DNA of 64,000 bases from Actinomycetospora chiangmaiensis DSM 45062 (GTDB lineage Bacteria; Actinomycetota; Actinomycetes; Mycobacteriales; Pseudonocardiaceae). Under the pieces are notes generated by a model, which was given only the letters and a program-made list of their open reading frames with translations, was not told the origin of the DNA and ran no database searches. This document shows, piece after piece, positions 26,594 to 38,327 of this stretch; the stretch's first letter is position 1; every line of letters begins with the position of its first letter. The stretch covers positions 203,816 through 267,815 of the forward strand of contig NZ_KB903217.1 in the NCBI RefSeq assembly GCF_000379625.1, in the 5' to 3' direction. Both the position numbers and the translations under genes were made by a program.

Positions 26594-28992
26594 TCGTCGT
26601 CGGGGTCGGCGGCGGCCCCGAGGTCGACGGCGAGGGCGACCACGGCCTGGTCGATGCGCCGCAGCAGGCGGGTCACCACGAGGGCGTCGTTGCGACGGCG
26701 CGGGTCCTGGGCGTACGCGGCCTGTTCCTCGGCCCGGTCCACGAGCTCCTCGGCGGAGTGCACCAGCACCTGCTCGCCGTCCGAGCGCCGCCGGCCCCGC
26801 ACCACGACGTCGCGCAGCCCGTCGAGGTTCGCCCGCACGGCGGCGAGGGCGGGCTCCAGCGTGGGCCCCCAGCCCGGCGTCGGGTCCGACGCCAGGTCCG
26901 CACCGGTCCGGGCCAGCGAGCGGGCGTAGTGGTCGACGATCGTGAACACCCGCAGTGCCCGGCGGTGGCTGGACCGGCCGCGCCGCTTCGGCGTGTTCAC
27001 CAGCAGCGGCTTCGTGCGGGCCCGCAGGGTCGCCAGCGACGTGTCCATGTCGCGGGCGTCCTCGAGCGCCGCCGCGCCGCCGCGACCCCGGCCCAGGATC
27101 GTGCCGACCGCCGCGTCGAGCACCGTGTCGGCGTGGTCGACGAAGTCCTCGACGGCCTCGCCGAAGGCCTCCCGGGTGCCCTTCGGCAGCACGAGGAAGG
27201 CCGCGACGACGCTCGCGAGCACGCCGACCAGCGTCTCCTCGATGCGCAGCACCAGGGTCTGCACGCTGAACTGCCCGATGAGCCCGTAGACCAGCGCGAG
27301 CACGGCCGTGATCCAGAACGCCAGCATCCCCGGCGAGACGCGCACCAGGTAGAGCGCGAGGAACGCGCACCCGAACAGCAGCACCAGGGAGAGCACCTGG
27401 TTGCCCGCCGTCAGCGCGGCCAGCCCCATCCCCGCCGCGACCCCGCCGACGGTGCCGACGACCCGGCCCCACCCGCGCGAGAGCAGGTCGCCGCGGCTGG
27501 CGGTGTTGGCGAAGACCACGAAGGACGCGATGACCGCCCAGTACCACCGCGCCGGGGCGAGCAGCTCCCCGAGCCCGATCGCGATCGTGGTCCCCACGCC
27601 CACCTGGATCGCCTGCCGGGTGGTCAGCAGCAGGCCGCGGTCCTCGGTGTCCGGCCGCGTGTCCGACCCCGACCCCGCTCCCGTTCCCGACGACGGGTCG
27701 TCGTTGCCGGAGCCCCCGGCCGTCGGCCGGCCCTCGGCGATCCCGTCCGGCGCCGCCTCGGCCGCGACGGCGACGGGCGACGCGCTCGGGGCGCGGGGCA
27801 CGCCGGGCAGCACGATGCCCTCGGTCATCGCCTGCCCGGGGCGGGCCGGCAGGTCGCGCTGCGCGTACTCGACGGAGTCCGCGGTCCGGCGCACCGCGAA
27901 CGCCGTGCGCTGCACCCGCTCGTGGCCCCGGCTGGTGTCGGCGACGAGGCCCGCGACCGCCCCGCGGGCGTCCGCGAGCTCGGCGAGGATCTCCCGGTGC
28001 GGCACCCGCCGGGCCGTGGCGCGGGCGAGGTGCGTGAGCCCGGTCCGCAGCGCGGTGAGCGCGAGCGCGGACGGCCGCTGGGAGTCGGTGGCCCGCACCA
28101 GCCGCCGGGTCGCGACGCCGAGCCGCTCCAGGCCCAGCTCGGTGTCGACGACCCGCAGCGCCAGCAGGTCGTTCTCCAGGCCCGGCCAGACCCGGTCCGC
28201 GACGGTGTGCTCGAGCTGGTCCTCCACCATCAACGCGGTCTCGTTGAGGCGGCGCCGGGCCCGGTAGAGCCGCTCGAGCACCGCGTCCCCGACCTGTTCG
28301 TGCTCGGCGCCCGGGAGACGTAGCGGAGCGGAGCTCGACCCTCGACCCGGCGCGCGCGTCGAGCCCTGCTGGGCCTCGGCGAGGACGTCGTCGACCCGCA
28401 TCACCATCTCGTGGGCCCGCGCCCGGAAGGCGTCGACCAGCCGGCGCAGCGTCCGCTCGGGGCGCTCGGCGAACAGGAAACACCGCAGCAGCAGCGTGAC
28501 CCCGAGGCCGATGACGACCGCGACGCACAGCGCCGGGATCTGAGGGGATTTGGCCTGCAGGAACTGGGTGAAGAAGAACGGCATGAACGCGCCCATGCCG
28601 AGGGCGAAGCCGCGCGGGCCGAAGCGGCGGACGTAGACCGCTCCCACCATCACGGCCACGAACACCACGTCGGCGACCAGCCGGTGGGGCGAGAGCAGCG
28701 TGCCGACGACGGTCGACGCGAGCGCCGGGAGCACCATGAGCGCGGTGGTCACGCGCTGGCGGGGCACGGTCTTCTCGTTGACCGCCAGGTTGGAGATCAT
28801 CGCGAGCACGCCCGCGAAGAGCACCACCGTCACCGGCTCGTTGGTCGCGATCGTCGCCCGGCCCCACGCCACCAGCCCGGCCGCGATCGCCATCGACGCC
28901 ACCGCCACCGAGGCCAGCCGCAGCCGTGCCAGGCCCGGGTCGGCGGTGACCAGCAGCGTGCGCAGCGACTCGATCGCCCTCGTCGTGCCCAC
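26536..28992 (-). CDS. FUSC family membrane transporter
   Basis: An 818-residue protein with two blocks of membrane helices (about residues 25-175 and 465-600), each followed by a large cytoplasmic helical region. This is the layout of fusaric-acid-resistance/aromatic acid exporter-like (FUSC, PF13515-type) proteins. Motifs include [20 protein letters not shown] and [21 protein letters not shown]. The substrate may be an aromatic acid. ATG start, no strong ribosome binding site. It is divergent from the FadE5-like gene and its 3' end is antisense to the end of the FAD oxidase gene. Confidence 0.87.
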   Translation of the reverse strand: MGTTRAIESLRTLLVTADPGLARLRLASVAVASMAIAAGLVAWGRATIATNEPVTVVLFAGVLAMISNLAVNEKTVPRQRVTTALMVLPALASTVVGTLLSPHRLVADVVFVAVMVGAVYVRRFGPRGFALGMGAFMPFFFTQFLQAKSPQIPALCVAVVIGLGVTLLLRCFLFAERPERTLRRLVDAFRARAHEMVMRVDDVLAEAQQGSTRAPGRGSSSAPLRLPGAEHEQVGDAVLERLYRARRRLNETALMVEDQLEHTVADRVWPGLENDLLALRVVDTELGLERLGVATRRLVRATDSQRPSALALTALRTGLTHLARATARRVPHREILAELADARGAVAGLVADTSRGHERVQRTAFAVRRTADSVEYAQRDLPARPGQAMTEGIVLPGVPRAPSASPVAVAAEAAPDGIAEGRPTAGGSGNDDPSSGTGAGSGSDTRPDTEDRGLLLTTRQAIQVGVGTTIAIGLGELLAPARWYWAVIASFVVFANTASRGDLLSRGWGRVVGTVGGVAAGMGLAALTAGNQVLSLVLLFGCAFLALYLVRVSPGMLAFWITAVLALVYGLIGQFSVQTLVLRIEETLVGVLASVVAAFLVLPKGTREAFGEAVEDFVDHADTVLDAAVGTILGRGRGGAAALEDARDMDTSLATLRARTKPLLVNTPKRRGRSSHRRALRVFTIVDHYARSLARTGADLASDPTPGWGPTLEPALAAVRANLDGLRDVVVRGRRRSDGEQVLVHSAEELVDRAEEQAAYAQDPRRRNDALVVTRLLRRIDQAVVALAVDLGAAADPDDDQSPSSRARAGLVNTRSGS
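28313..28341 (+). repeat. Family D 29-bp intragenic repeat, copy 1
   Basis: Differs at only two positions from 49260-49288 and is related to 37399-37427. It lies antisense within the FUSC gene, in the linker after the first membrane block. Confidence 0.65.
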
Positions 28993-29058
28993 GTGCCCCG
29001 TCGCTCCCCTCGTCGAGGCCGGAGTGTCCCACGCGGACGCCCGCGGCGGGATCCACTC

Positions 29059-29096
29059 TCGACAGGGTTACCGAGGGGTAATAGCCTGGGGTTACC
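29059..29096 (+). promoter_or_regulatory. Promoter/operator of the FadE5-like gene
   Basis: TCGACA (29059-29064), a 17-nt spacer, then TAGCCT (29082-29087) form a likely promoter. The spacer holds a perfect palindrome TTACC-GAGG-GGTAA (29068-29081), and a further GTTACC lies at 29091-29096. Related GTTACC/GGTAAC sites lie upstream of the AurF-like gene. Confidence 0.5.
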
Positions 29097-29170
29097 GGCC
29101 GGTACGACGGCCCGAGCCCGCCGCGTCACCACCAGCGGGCCTTCTCGACGGAGCACGGAGCAGCCACGTC

Positions 29171-31030
29171 ATGAGCCACTACAAGGCCAACGTCCGCGAC
29201 ATCGAGTTCACGCTGTTCGAGCTCCTGCGCGTGCAGGACCGGTTCGGACAGGGTCCGTTCGCGGAGACCGACGAGGAGACCGCCCGCGCGCTCCTGCACG
29301 AGGCCGCGGCGCTCGCCGAGGGTCCGCTCGCCGAGTCCTACGAGTCCGGCGACCGCAACCCGGTGCGGTTCGACCCGCAGACGCACACCGCGCACCTCGA
29401 CGAGGGCATCAAGAAGTCCTACCGCACGATGTGGGACGCCGAGTGGTGGCGGCTCTCGGCCGACAACGCGATCGGCGGCATGGGCGTGCCCCCGTCGATC
29501 CAGTGGTCGGCCGCCGAGATGATCCTCGGCGCCAACGCGCCGGTGTTCATGTACATGACCGGCCCGAACTTCGCCTCGGTGATCTACCGCAACGGCACCG
29601 AGCAGCAGCGCCACTGGGCGCAGGTGATGGTCGACCGCGGCTGGAGCGCCTCGATGGTGCTCACCGAGCCCGACGCCGGCTCCGACGTGGGCGCCGGGCG
29701 CACCAAGGCCCGCGACAACGGCGACGGCACCTGGTCGATCGAGGGCGTCAAGCGCTTCATCACCTCGGCCGACTCCGACGACCTCGTCGAGAACGTCATG
29801 CACCTGGTGCTGGCCCGCCCCGAGGGCGCGCGCGCCGGGACGAAGGGCCTCTCCCTCTTCCTCGTGCCGAAGTTCCACTTCGACCCGCAGACCGGCGAGC
29901 CGGGCGAGCGCAACGGCGCGTTCGTGACCAACGTCGAGCACAAGATGGGCCTCAACGCCTCGGCGACCTGCGAGCTGACCTTCGGCGCCCACGGCGTGCC
30001 CGCCACCGGCTTCCTGCTCGGCGGGGTCCACGACGGCATCGCCCAGATGTTCCAGGTCATCGAGTACGCCCGGATGATGGTCGGCACCAAGGCCATCGGC
30101 ACCCTCTCGACGGGCTACCTCAACGCCCTCGAGTACGCCAAGGAGCGCATCCAGGGCGCCGACCTCACGCAGCAGACCAACAAGTCCGCCCCGCGTGTCC
30201 CGATCACCAACCACCCCGACGTCCGCCGCGCGCTCATGACGCAGAAGGCGTACGCCGAGGGCCTGCGCGCGGTCTACGCGTTCACCGCGACCTACCAGGA
30301 CACGGTGCGCCTGGGCGAGGCCCCCGACGCCGAGGCCGGCTCGGTCACCGCCGAGGAGGTCGCGCTCGCGGAGAAGGTCAACGACCTGCTGCTGCCGATC
30401 GTCAAGGGCGTCGGCTCCGAGCGCGCCTACGAGAAGCTCACCGAGTCGCTGCAGACCCTGGGCGGGTCCGGCTACCTGCAGGACTACCCCATCGAGCAGT
30501 ACATCCGCGACGCCAAGATCGACTCGCTCTACGAGGGCACCACGGCGATCCAGTCGCAGGACTTCTTCTTCCGCAAGATCGTCAAGGACAACGGCCAGGC
30601 GCTCGTGCACGTCGCCGGGCTCGTCCAGACCTTCCTCGAGTCCGAGGCCGGTAACGGCCGGCTCAAGGAGGACCGCGCGCTGCTCGCCACCGCCCTCGGT
30701 GACGTGCAGGCCATGCTCGGCACGATGGTCGGCTACCTGACCTCCTCGCAGGAGGACGTCCGGAACCTCTACAAGGTCGGCCAGCACGCGGTCCGTTTCC
30801 TGCTCTCGGTCGGCGACATGCTCATCGGCTACCTGCTGCTCCGCGGCGCCGAGGTGGCCATCGGCGCGCTCGACCGCGGCGCCTCCGCCAAGGACACGGC
30901 GTTCTACGAGGGCAAGATCGCCGTGGCGCACTTCTTCGCGAAGAACGTGCTGCCCGAGCTGACCGCGCGCCGCGCGATCGTCGAGGGCGCGGACAACTCG
31001 ATCATGGACCTGGACGTCGCCGCGTTCTGA
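29171..31030 (+). CDS. Acyl-CoA dehydrogenase, FadE5 type
   Basis: A 619-residue FAD-dependent enzyme that introduces the alpha-beta double bond in acyl-CoA. It is of the long form known from mycobacterial FadE5, with an extra C-terminal domain. Motifs: [14 protein letters not shown] (flavin/substrate contact), [14 protein letters not shown] with catalytic Glu at about 455, and a helical extension after residue 480. ATG start. It probably acts in beta-oxidation of long or branched chains. An upstream palindrome suggests TetR-type control. It is divergent from FUSC. Confidence 0.93.
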   Translation: MSHYKANVRDIEFTLFELLRVQDRFGQGPFAETDEETARALLHEAAALAEGPLAESYESGDRNPVRFDPQTHTAHLDEGIKKSYRTMWDAEWWRLSADNAIGGMGVPPSIQWSAAEMILGANAPVFMYMTGPNFASVIYRNGTEQQRHWAQVMVDRGWSASMVLTEPDAGSDVGAGRTKARDNGDGTWSIEGVKRFITSADSDDLVENVMHLVLARPEGARAGTKGLSLFLVPKFHFDPQTGEPGERNGAFVTNVEHKMGLNASATCELTFGAHGVPATGFLLGGVHDGIAQMFQVIEYARMMVGTKAIGTLSTGYLNALEYAKERIQGADLTQQTNKSAPRVPITNHPDVRRALMTQKAYAEGLRAVYAFTATYQDTVRLGEAPDAEAGSVTAEEVALAEKVNDLLLPIVKGVGSERAYEKLTESLQTLGGSGYLQDYPIEQYIRDAKIDSLYEGTTAIQSQDFFFRKIVKDNGQALVHVAGLVQTFLESEAGNGRLKEDRALLATALGDVQAMLGTMVGYLTSSQEDVRNLYKVGQHAVRFLLSVGDMLIGYLLLRGAEVAIGALDRGASAKDTAFYEGKIAVAHFFAKNVLPELTARRAIVEGADNSIMDLDVAAF

Positions 31031-31047
31031 TCGGTCTCCACCCGTCC

Positions 31048-31102
31048 GGCAGCGAAGCGTCGTTGCTGTCACCCGGTGACAGCAACGACGCTCTACTGTC
31101 AT
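31048..31102. repeat. Family B repeat, inverted pair
   Basis: Two facing copies of a 25-bp unit, centred near 31073, with a near-perfect stem of about 22 bp around GCGTCGTTGCTGTCACC. It lies between the FadE5-like gene and argG and may act as a terminator. Other copies are at 40036, 60106 and 62926. Confidence 0.75.
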
Positions 31103-31118
31103 GTGGGGCACCGGGTGA

Positions 31119-32573
<1,455 letters not shown>

Positions 32574-32609
32574 AGGTGGCCTGCGGCCTCACGGGCGCGG
32601 AGCGCACCT
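32574..32609. repeat. Family C repeat, short form
   Basis: AGGTGGCCTGCGGCC is followed directly by CACGGGCGCGGAGCGCACCT after a TCA-type junction. These are the outer flanks of the 54196 copy without the central stem. It lies between argG and the convergent DUF1206 gene, whose stop codon overlaps its right end. Confidence 0.65.
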
Positions 32610-33489
32610 ACACCCGCCGCGCCCGGGCCTCCGCGAACAGGTAGAGCCCGAAGGCGATGAAGCCCAGCGCCACGGCGAGCAGCAGGAACATCCCGAACGG
32701 CTGACCGGCGAGTGTCTTCAGCGCTGCGTCCAGGCCGCCCGCGCGCCGGGGATCGGCGGTGACGGCGGCGAGGGCGAAGAGCACGGCGATCACGGCGAAG
32801 GCGATGGCCCGCAGCGCGTGTCCGGCCACCCCGATCGGGACCACCGCGTCGCGCGCCCACGACGGCAGCCGGGAGCGGTCGAGCTCCTCCAGGAAGTCCC
32901 GCCGCACGCCCGTCCACGCCGTCGCACCCGCGGCGATCGCCACGACGAGCGCCACCACCCCGATCAGGATCCGGCCCCCGGGCAGCGCGAGGACGTCCGC
33001 GGTTGCCTGCTGCGAGCCGCCCGTGGACGAGCCGGACGACCCGGTCACCAGCAGTCGTACCCCGAGGACCGCCACGCCGAGGACGGCCAGGGCGCGGGCG
33101 CCGCTGCCGATGCGCTTCTGGGTGCGGTCCCAGCCGCTCGTCCACCGGTAGCCGGCGATCGCGGCCAGGCCCTGCCAGATCCCGAACGCGAGCAGGCCGA
33201 GCACGATCACCACGATGACGACGACGCCGAACGGCTCGCCGGCGATCGTGCTCAGCGCCCCCTGCTGGTCGGCCTGCCCCCCGCCGGACAACGCGATCTG
33301 CACCGCGATCGCCCCGACGAGCAGGTGGACCACCCCGTAGGCGACCAGTCCGACGCGGCCGAGGAGCTCCACGCCGCGTGCGGGTGCCTCGCCCTCGCCG
33401 CTGCGGCCGAGGCCCTCGAGCGCGCCCCGGACCTCGCGGGCGGCGCGTTCCGCCCCGCCGTGGTCGTCGTCGCGCTCCGAGGTGGTCAT
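32608..33489 (-). CDS. DUF1206 membrane protein
   Basis: A 293-residue protein with six predicted membrane helices arranged as three two-helix repeats. Each repeat begins with a Gly-rich segment (GRVGLVAYGVVHLLVGAIA, RIGSGARALAVLGVAVLG, IGVAGHALRAIAFAVIAVLF), the DUF1206 signature. Function unknown. The ATG overlaps the VanW stop by 4 bp (ATGA), so it is translated from the groES-like/vanW-like operon. Confidence 0.9.
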   Translation of the reverse strand: MTTSERDDDHGGAERAAREVRGALEGLGRSGEGEAPARGVELLGRVGLVAYGVVHLLVGAIAVQIALSGGGQADQQGALSTIAGEPFGVVVIVVIVLGLLAFGIWQGLAAIAGYRWTSGWDRTQKRIGSGARALAVLGVAVLGVRLLVTGSSGSSTGGSQQATADVLALPGGRILIGVVALVVAIAAGATAWTGVRRDFLEELDRSRLPSWARDAVVPIGVAGHALRAIAFAVIAVLFALAAVTADPRRAGGLDAALKTLAGQPFGMFLLLAVALGFIAFGLYLFAEARARRV

Positions 33490-35462
33490 CCGGTGGCGCA
33501 GGTGATCTCGGGTTCCGGGTTGTAGCGGACGGTCCGCGGCTCGGTCCTCGTCTGACCGGTGCGGACGTCCGTCAGGACCCGGGTGTCGGTCACGGTGAAG
33601 CCACCGACGCCCTGCGACGGCTTGCACCTCGGGTTGGCCGAGAGGTCGCGGGTGCCGGGTGCCACCGGGTTGGTGCGCGGGCCGGTCTGCGAGGTCACGT
33701 CGTAGCGCTTCTGGCCGTAGATCTGGACCTTGATCGACGACGGGGTCCACAGGGTGCGGATGAGCACCGGGGTGTCGCCGTCATTGCGGAACTTGAGGTC
33801 GATGGCGCCCTCGAACACCGTCGCCTCGCGGCCCGCCGGGTAGCGGCTGATGTAGTAGCTGTGCTCCTTGTGCTCGACCTGCTGCAGGCCGGCGAAGTAG
33901 GTCGCGTTGTACAGCGTCGTCGCGAACTGCGAGATGCCGCCGCCGATGCCGCGCCCGGGCACGCCGTCGTCGATGATGCCCGCCTCGACGAAGCCCTGGG
34001 CGGCGTCGCGAGGTCCGGTGAAGCCGTTGAGGCTGAACGTGTCGCCCGGCTGCACTATGGCGCCGTTGACGATCTCGGCGACCCGCTTGATGTTCTGCCC
34101 GGAGTCGGCGGCGAACCCACCGGTCTGGAACTCGCCGATCACGGTGGCCGGGCCGAGGGCCTGGAGCGACTCGGTGGTGACCTTCGGCGGGGTGGTGGTG
34201 TACACCGCGTTCACGGCGCGGCCGCTCGCGGGCGGCGGCGCGGCGGGCGTCGCACCCGGCGGCACCGGAGGCGGGGTGAAGGTGGTCGGCGGGGTCGCGT
34301 CCGCCGGGCGGCCGAGCGCCGCGACGAGCCCCTGGAAGGTCTTCGGGTAGTCGACGGTCCGGCCGGTGACGGCGGGGACCACGGTGGCGGCGGCCCCGTC
34401 GAAGGCGAAGGTGGCGTCCTTCGGCTCGGCCTCGGTCGGCGCCAGGTCCTGGTCGACGATCTTCTGGGCGGCGGGCACGTCGACCCGCGGGGTGAGCCCG
34501 CCGGAGCCGTCCGGGTCGAACCTCAGGAACGACCCGATCTCGGTCGGGGACAGCGTCGCGTTCCGGGCGTCGCCGATGACGTAGGCCGGGCCGGCGACGG
34601 CGGGCGTGGCCACCTCGCGCAGGGCGCGGTCGAGGCCGTCCTGGGTGACGGTGACGGGCTGCTCGGTGACGGGCAGGCCGACGGGGGCCGCGTCGAGCCA
34701 GTGGGCGAGCACGACGTCGGGCGCGGAGCGGCTGTCGACGATCGCTCCCGGTACCGACGGGACCGGCACCGGGCGGTCGCCCTCGAAGCGGATCGTGCCC
34801 TCGGTCGAGGCCCGGTCCAGCTGCGGGCGGGCCGCGTCGACGGCCTGGCCGATCGCGACCGGGTTCCCCTTGCTGACCGGCGCGATCTCCCGGGCGGCGA
34901 AGAACGACGCCAGGCGGGTGACGGGGTTGAGCGGCTGCTCCCCCGCCTCGTCGAGGGTGGCCGGGACGTCCAGGTCCAGCCCGGCGACGCGCGGGTCGAG
35001 CGTCGTGGTGCGGGCCTCCGGCCCGGCCCCGGCGACGAGGGTGACGGGCCGGGACACGCGCGGTCCGAGCACGGTGCGCAGCGTGTCCTGCGCGGCGAGG
35101 CGGTTCATGCCCCCGATCTCGACGCCGGCCACGGTCACCCCGCGGGGCACGTTGGTCGCGGAGACGAGGAGGTCGCCGACGTAGAGGGCCGCGAGCAGGC
35201 CGACGACCGCGGCCCCCGTGAGCAGGAGCCGGCGCCGGGAGCCGCCCGACCCGGCGTCGGGACCCTCCTCCTCCTGCGACGGCGGACCCGCGACCGGGGG
35301 GATCTGCACCGTGGCCTCGGCATCGGGGTCGTACGACGGAGCCGACGGCGATCCGGCGTCGGCGGACATCGCCCGTGTCGCCTCCGCGTCCTGCTCGGTC
35401 CGGTCACCGCCGTCCGGCTCGGTGCGGGTGTTCCCGGGGGAGTCCGGCGAAGGCGTCGTCAC
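33486..35462 (-). CDS. VanW family protein with peptidoglycan-binding-like repeats
   Basis: A 658-residue envelope protein. It has a cytoplasmic acidic N-terminus, one membrane helix (about 77-100, RRRLLLTGAAVVGLLAALYVG) and extracytoplasmic PG_binding_4-like domains (about 110-390). A Pro-rich linker leads to a C-terminal VanW domain (FSLNGFTGPRDAAQGF, GGGISQFATTLYNATYFAG). VanW is named from vancomycin clusters, but its role in most bacteria is unknown. GTG start overlapping the upstream groES-like stop as GTGA. It is co-translated with DUF1206. Confidence 0.9.
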   Translation of the reverse strand: MTTPSPDSPGNTRTEPDGGDRTEQDAEATRAMSADAGSPSAPSYDPDAEATVQIPPVAGPPSQEEEGPDAGSGGSRRRLLLTGAAVVGLLAALYVGDLLVSATNVPRGVTVAGVEIGGMNRLAAQDTLRTVLGPRVSRPVTLVAGAGPEARTTTLDPRVAGLDLDVPATLDEAGEQPLNPVTRLASFFAAREIAPVSKGNPVAIGQAVDAARPQLDRASTEGTIRFEGDRPVPVPSVPGAIVDSRSAPDVVLAHWLDAAPVGLPVTEQPVTVTQDGLDRALREVATPAVAGPAYVIGDARNATLSPTEIGSFLRFDPDGSGGLTPRVDVPAAQKIVDQDLAPTEAEPKDATFAFDGAAATVVPAVTGRTVDYPKTFQGLVAALGRPADATPPTTFTPPPVPPGATPAAPPPASGRAVNAVYTTTPPKVTTESLQALGPATVIGEFQTGGFAADSGQNIKRVAEIVNGAIVQPGDTFSLNGFTGPRDAAQGFVEAGIIDDGVPGRGIGGGISQFATTLYNATYFAGLQQVEHKEHSYYISRYPAGREATVFEGAIDLKFRNDGDTPVLIRTLWTPSSIKVQIYGQKRYDVTSQTGPRTNPVAPGTRDLSANPRCKPSQGVGGFTVTDTRVLTDVRTGQTRTEPRTVRYNPEPEITCATG

Positions 35463-35785
35463 AGGTAGAGCCCCGTCCCGCTGGTCGGCTCGATGTTCTC
35501 GCTGGCCACGGCGTGCACGTCGCGCTCGCGCATCACGACGAACGACCGGCCGTCGACCTCCACCTCGGCGTGGTCGTCCGGCCCGTAGAGGACCCGGTCG
35601 CCGACCTTGACGGTGCGCACGTGGTTCCCGGTCCCGTACACGTCCCCCCAGCTCAGCCGCTTCGACACCGACGCGGTGGCGGGGATGACGATCCCCCCGG
35701 TGCTGCGGCGCTCGCCCTCGGCGGCCGAGGGCGACACCAGCACACGGTCGTGCAGCATCTGGATTTCCAGCCGGGAGTCCGACAC
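35459..35785 (-). CDS. GroES-like co-chaperonin paralogue
   Basis: A 108-residue protein with the Cpn10 fold. The pattern is MLHDRVLV near residue 10, a mobile-loop region GERRSTGGIVIPATAS, then GDRVLYGPDDHAEVEVDG. No groEL is adjacent. GTG 35785 with TACGAT about 7-12 nt upstream suggests a leaderless mRNA; an internal ATG just before LHDRVLV is possible. It heads a coupled operon with VanW and DUF1206 genes. Whether it caps GroEL is unknown. Confidence 0.85.
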   Translation of the reverse strand: MSDSRLEIQMLHDRVLVSPSAAEGERRSTGGIVIPATASVSKRLSWGDVYGTGNHVRTVKVGDRVLYGPDDHAEVEVDGRSFVVMRERDVHAVASENIEPTSGTGLYL

Positions 35786-35870
35786 GTGCGAAATCGTACG
35801 GGGAGGTCGGTATCGCTCGGGTGGGTGGGAGGTGCAGCCTCCCGGAGCCGTCGGCACCCGGACATGAAGC

Positions 35871-35917
35871 AGCCCCGTGGCCCTGCCAGGTCGGGGGTCC
35901 GGCAGCGCCACGGGGCT
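35871..35917. terminator. Terminator between the AAA ATPase gene and the groES-like operon
   Basis: A 17-bp stem with one mismatch (35871-35887 with 35901-35917) and a 13-nt loop. Confidence 0.8.
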
Positions 35918-35992
35918 CGTGACTGGTGTCGTCCGGGGGCCGTCGTTCGTTACCGACCCCGTCGTCTTCACCCGGACGGTCCAGTCACGGAC

Positions 35993-37183
35993 CTAGTCCC
36001 GGCCGAGGAGGAACCGCCCGAAGTGCGGGACGGTGAAGGCGATCCAGCCGCGTTCGGCGGAGAAGACGAGCCCCTTGCGGAGCAGGCTGTCGCGGGCCGG
36101 GGAGAGCGAGGAGGCCCGCTTGCCGAGGTGGGCGGCGAGCTTGGCGGTCTGCACCGCCTCGTCGCGACCCTCGGCGAGCTCGGCCATGCCCTGCAGGTAC
36201 TCCCGTTCGGCGGGGGTCGCGCGCTCGTAGCGGGAGCCGAAGAAGCCGACGGCGAGCTCGGCGCCGGCGTCCGGGGCGGCCACGCGGACGTCGTCGACGT
36301 CGATCGGGCTCTGCACCGCGGCGTCCCAGGCCGCCTTCCCGTAGGCCTGCACGAAGTAGGGGTAGCCGCCGGAGACCTCGTAGAGCGCCTCGAGGGCGGC
36401 CGGCGTCAGCTCGGCGTCCTCCCGCTTCGCCGGGGCGGTGAGGGCGAAGTCGGCGTCGTCCCGGTCGAGCTGTCCGATCCGCACGTAGCGGAAGAGGCGC
36501 TCGGAGTAGGACTTCGAGGCCGAGAGCACGGCCGGCAGGTGGGGCAGACCGGCCCCCACGACGACGAGCGGCGCGCCGGACTGCGAGAGCTCGTGGCAGG
36601 CGGCGCAGAGCGCCGAGACGTCGTCGAGCTGGAGGTCCTGCATCTCGTCGATGAGCAGCGCGACCCCGACCCCGACGTCGGCGGCCAGCTCGGCCACCAC
36701 ACCGAACAGCTCGACGAGGTCGATCTCGATGTCGCCGGAGTCCGCGCGCCCGCTGAGGACCGGCGCGTCGATCCCCGGCTGCCACCGGTCCTTCAGCTTG
36801 GCGTCCGACGGCGTCGCCTTGAGGGCGAAGGCCTTCAGGACGCCGAGCGTCTCCTCCACCCGGTCCGGGGCGCGGTGGCGGACGGCGAGGTCGCGCACCG
36901 CGCGGTGCAGGGCGGCCGAGAGCGGCCGGCGCAGATCGGCGTCCGGCCGCGCCTCGATCTTCCCGGCGCCCCACCCGGCGCGGACGGCCATCGAGCGCAG
37001 CTCGCCGAGGAGCACGGTCTTGCCGACGCCGCGGAGCCCGGTCAGCACGAGGCTGCGCTCGGGCCGCCCGCGGGACACCCGTTCGAGGACCACGTCGAAG
37101 GCGGTCAGTTCACGGTCGCGTCCGGCGAGCTCGGGCGGGCGCTGCCCGGCTCCGGGGGCGAAGGGGTTGCGCACCGGGTCCAT
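35993..37183 (-). CDS. Orphan AAA/STAND-type ATPase
   Basis: A 396-residue P-loop ATPase. Walker A is GLRGVGKT (about 49-56), Walker B is VALLIDEMQDL (about 172-182), and VVVGAGLP looks like sensor 1. A helical lid follows, and then a C-terminal winged-helix-like part (AAHLGKRASSLSPARDSLLRKGLVF). The start is ATG 37183, 5 nt after AGGAGG. Similar ATPases are common in actinobacteria as single genes; their role is unknown. It is transcribed away from the AurF-like operon. Confidence 0.82.
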   Translation of the reverse strand: MDPVRNPFAPGAGQRPPELAGRDRELTAFDVVLERVSRGRPERSLVLTGLRGVGKTVLLGELRSMAVRAGWGAGKIEARPDADLRRPLSAALHRAVRDLAVRHRAPDRVEETLGVLKAFALKATPSDAKLKDRWQPGIDAPVLSGRADSGDIEIDLVELFGVVAELAADVGVGVALLIDEMQDLQLDDVSALCAACHELSQSGAPLVVVGAGLPHLPAVLSASKSYSERLFRYVRIGQLDRDDADFALTAPAKREDAELTPAALEALYEVSGGYPYFVQAYGKAAWDAAVQSPIDVDDVRVAAPDAGAELAVGFFGSRYERATPAEREYLQGMAELAEGRDEAVQTAKLAAHLGKRASSLSPARDSLLRKGLVFSAERGWIAFTVPHFGRFLLGRD

Positions 37184-37316
37184 GGCCACCTCCTGCGGAT
37201 CGATCGCAGCGTATGGCGCTCTCTAGATCAGGTCCGATACATCGCGAGAAAGCGGGATCGGCGTGTCGCGGCTGTGACCGCGACAACAGGCCAGGGTTGC
37301 GGGACACCGTGTATCG

Positions 37317-37347
37317 GTTACCTTTGGTACGGGTAACCACAGGTAAC
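37317..37347 (+). promoter_or_regulatory. Operator-like GTTACC/GGTAAC array upstream of the AurF-like gene
   Basis: GTTACC at 37317-37322 faces GGTAAC at 37332-37337, and a second GGTAAC lies at 37342-37347. A similar arrangement is seen in the FadE5-like promoter (29067-29096). A shared TetR-type repressor is possible but not shown. Confidence 0.45.
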
Positions 37348-37376
37348 AGTGACCGCCGGTACGGAAGGGTGCGGAC

Positions 37377-38318
37377 ATGACCACCGTCGAGCAGGGCCAG
37401 GAGACGGAGCGCAGCGGAGCCCGTCCCGTCGAGCAGGGTTCGAGCCGACGCGACGACGTCGCACAGCGGCTGCTCCGCTCGGCCGGGGAGCTCTCCTACG
37501 ACCCCCTGCAGGAGGTCGACTGGGAGACCCCGCTCGACCCGGCCCACCACGGATGCAGCCCGGAGTGGAGCACGCTCTACGGCACGTCCTACTGGGACGA
37601 GATGACCGAGGCCCAGCGGGCGGCGCTGACCCGTCAGGAGGCCGCGTCGGTCGCCAGCACGGGCATCTGGTTCGAGATGATCCTGCAGCAGATGGTCATC
37701 CGGGACTTCTACGCGAAGGACCCCACCGACCCGGCGTTCCAGTGGGCGCTGACCGAGATCGCCGACGAGTGCCGGCACTCGATCATGTTCGCCCGCGGCG
37801 CGGAGAAGCTCGGGGCGCCGGCCTACCGTCCGCCGCGCCACGTCGTCGAGGGCGGCCGCGTCTTCAAGGCCGTGGCCACCGGCGAGGCGGCCTACGCCTC
37901 GATCCTCGTCGCCGAGGAGGTCCTCGACGTCATGCAGCGCGACTGGATGCGCGACGACCGCGTCGCCCCGTTCGCGCGCACGATCAACAACATCCACGTG
38001 GTCGAGGAGGCGCGGCACATGCGCTTCGCCCGCGAGGAGACCCGGGAGCGCCTCGAGGGCGTCGGCCCCGTCCGTCGTCGCGTGCAGGCGCTGCTGGTGG
38101 CGTTCGCGGCGTTCTTCATCGTCACGAGCATGTGGAGCCGGAAGGTCTACGAGAACGCCGGCCTCGACCCGGAGCGCGCCCTGCGTGAGGCGCGGGCCAA
38201 CGAGCACCACCGCGCGATGCTGCGCTCGAGCTGCGCGGAGCTCATGGAGTTCCTCGGCTCGGTCGGACTGCTGACCCGTCCGGCCCGGGCGATCTACCGC
38301 GCCGCGCACATCCTCTGA
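37377..38318 (+). CDS. AurF-like diiron oxygenase
   Basis: A 313-residue ferritin-like protein of the p-aminobenzoate N-oxygenase AurF family. Candidate iron ligands fit the AurF pattern: E100 (WFEMI), E131-x-x-H134 (DECRHS), E180/E181 (VAEEVLD), and H207-x3-E211-x2-H214 (HVVEEARH), the last spacing identical to AurF H223/E227/H230. It may oxygenate an amine or an alkyl substrate with O2. ATG start. A ferredoxin-reductase fusion starts 9 bp downstream and could deliver electrons. A family D repeat lies in codons 8-17. Confidence 0.88.
   Translation: MTTVEQGQETERSGARPVEQGSSRRDDVAQRLLRSAGELSYDPLQEVDWETPLDPAHHGCSPEWSTLYGTSYWDEMTEAQRAALTRQEAASVASTGIWFEMILQQMVIRDFYAKDPTDPAFQWALTEIADECRHSIMFARGAEKLGAPAYRPPRHVVEGGRVFKAVATGEAAYASILVAEEVLDVMQRDWMRDDRVAPFARTINNIHVVEEARHMRFAREETRERLEGVGPVRRRVQALLVAFAAFFIVTSMWSRKVYENAGLDPERALREARANEHHRAMLRSSCAELMEFLGSVGLLTRPARAIYRAAHIL
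37399..37427 (+). repeat. Family D 29-bp intragenic repeat, copy 3 (divergent)
   Basis: Shares GGAGACGNAGCGCAGCGGAGC with 49260-49288, with about four differences overall. It encodes part of the disordered N-terminus of the AurF-like protein. Confidence 0.5.
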
Positions 38319-38327
38319 GAGCCGGTC

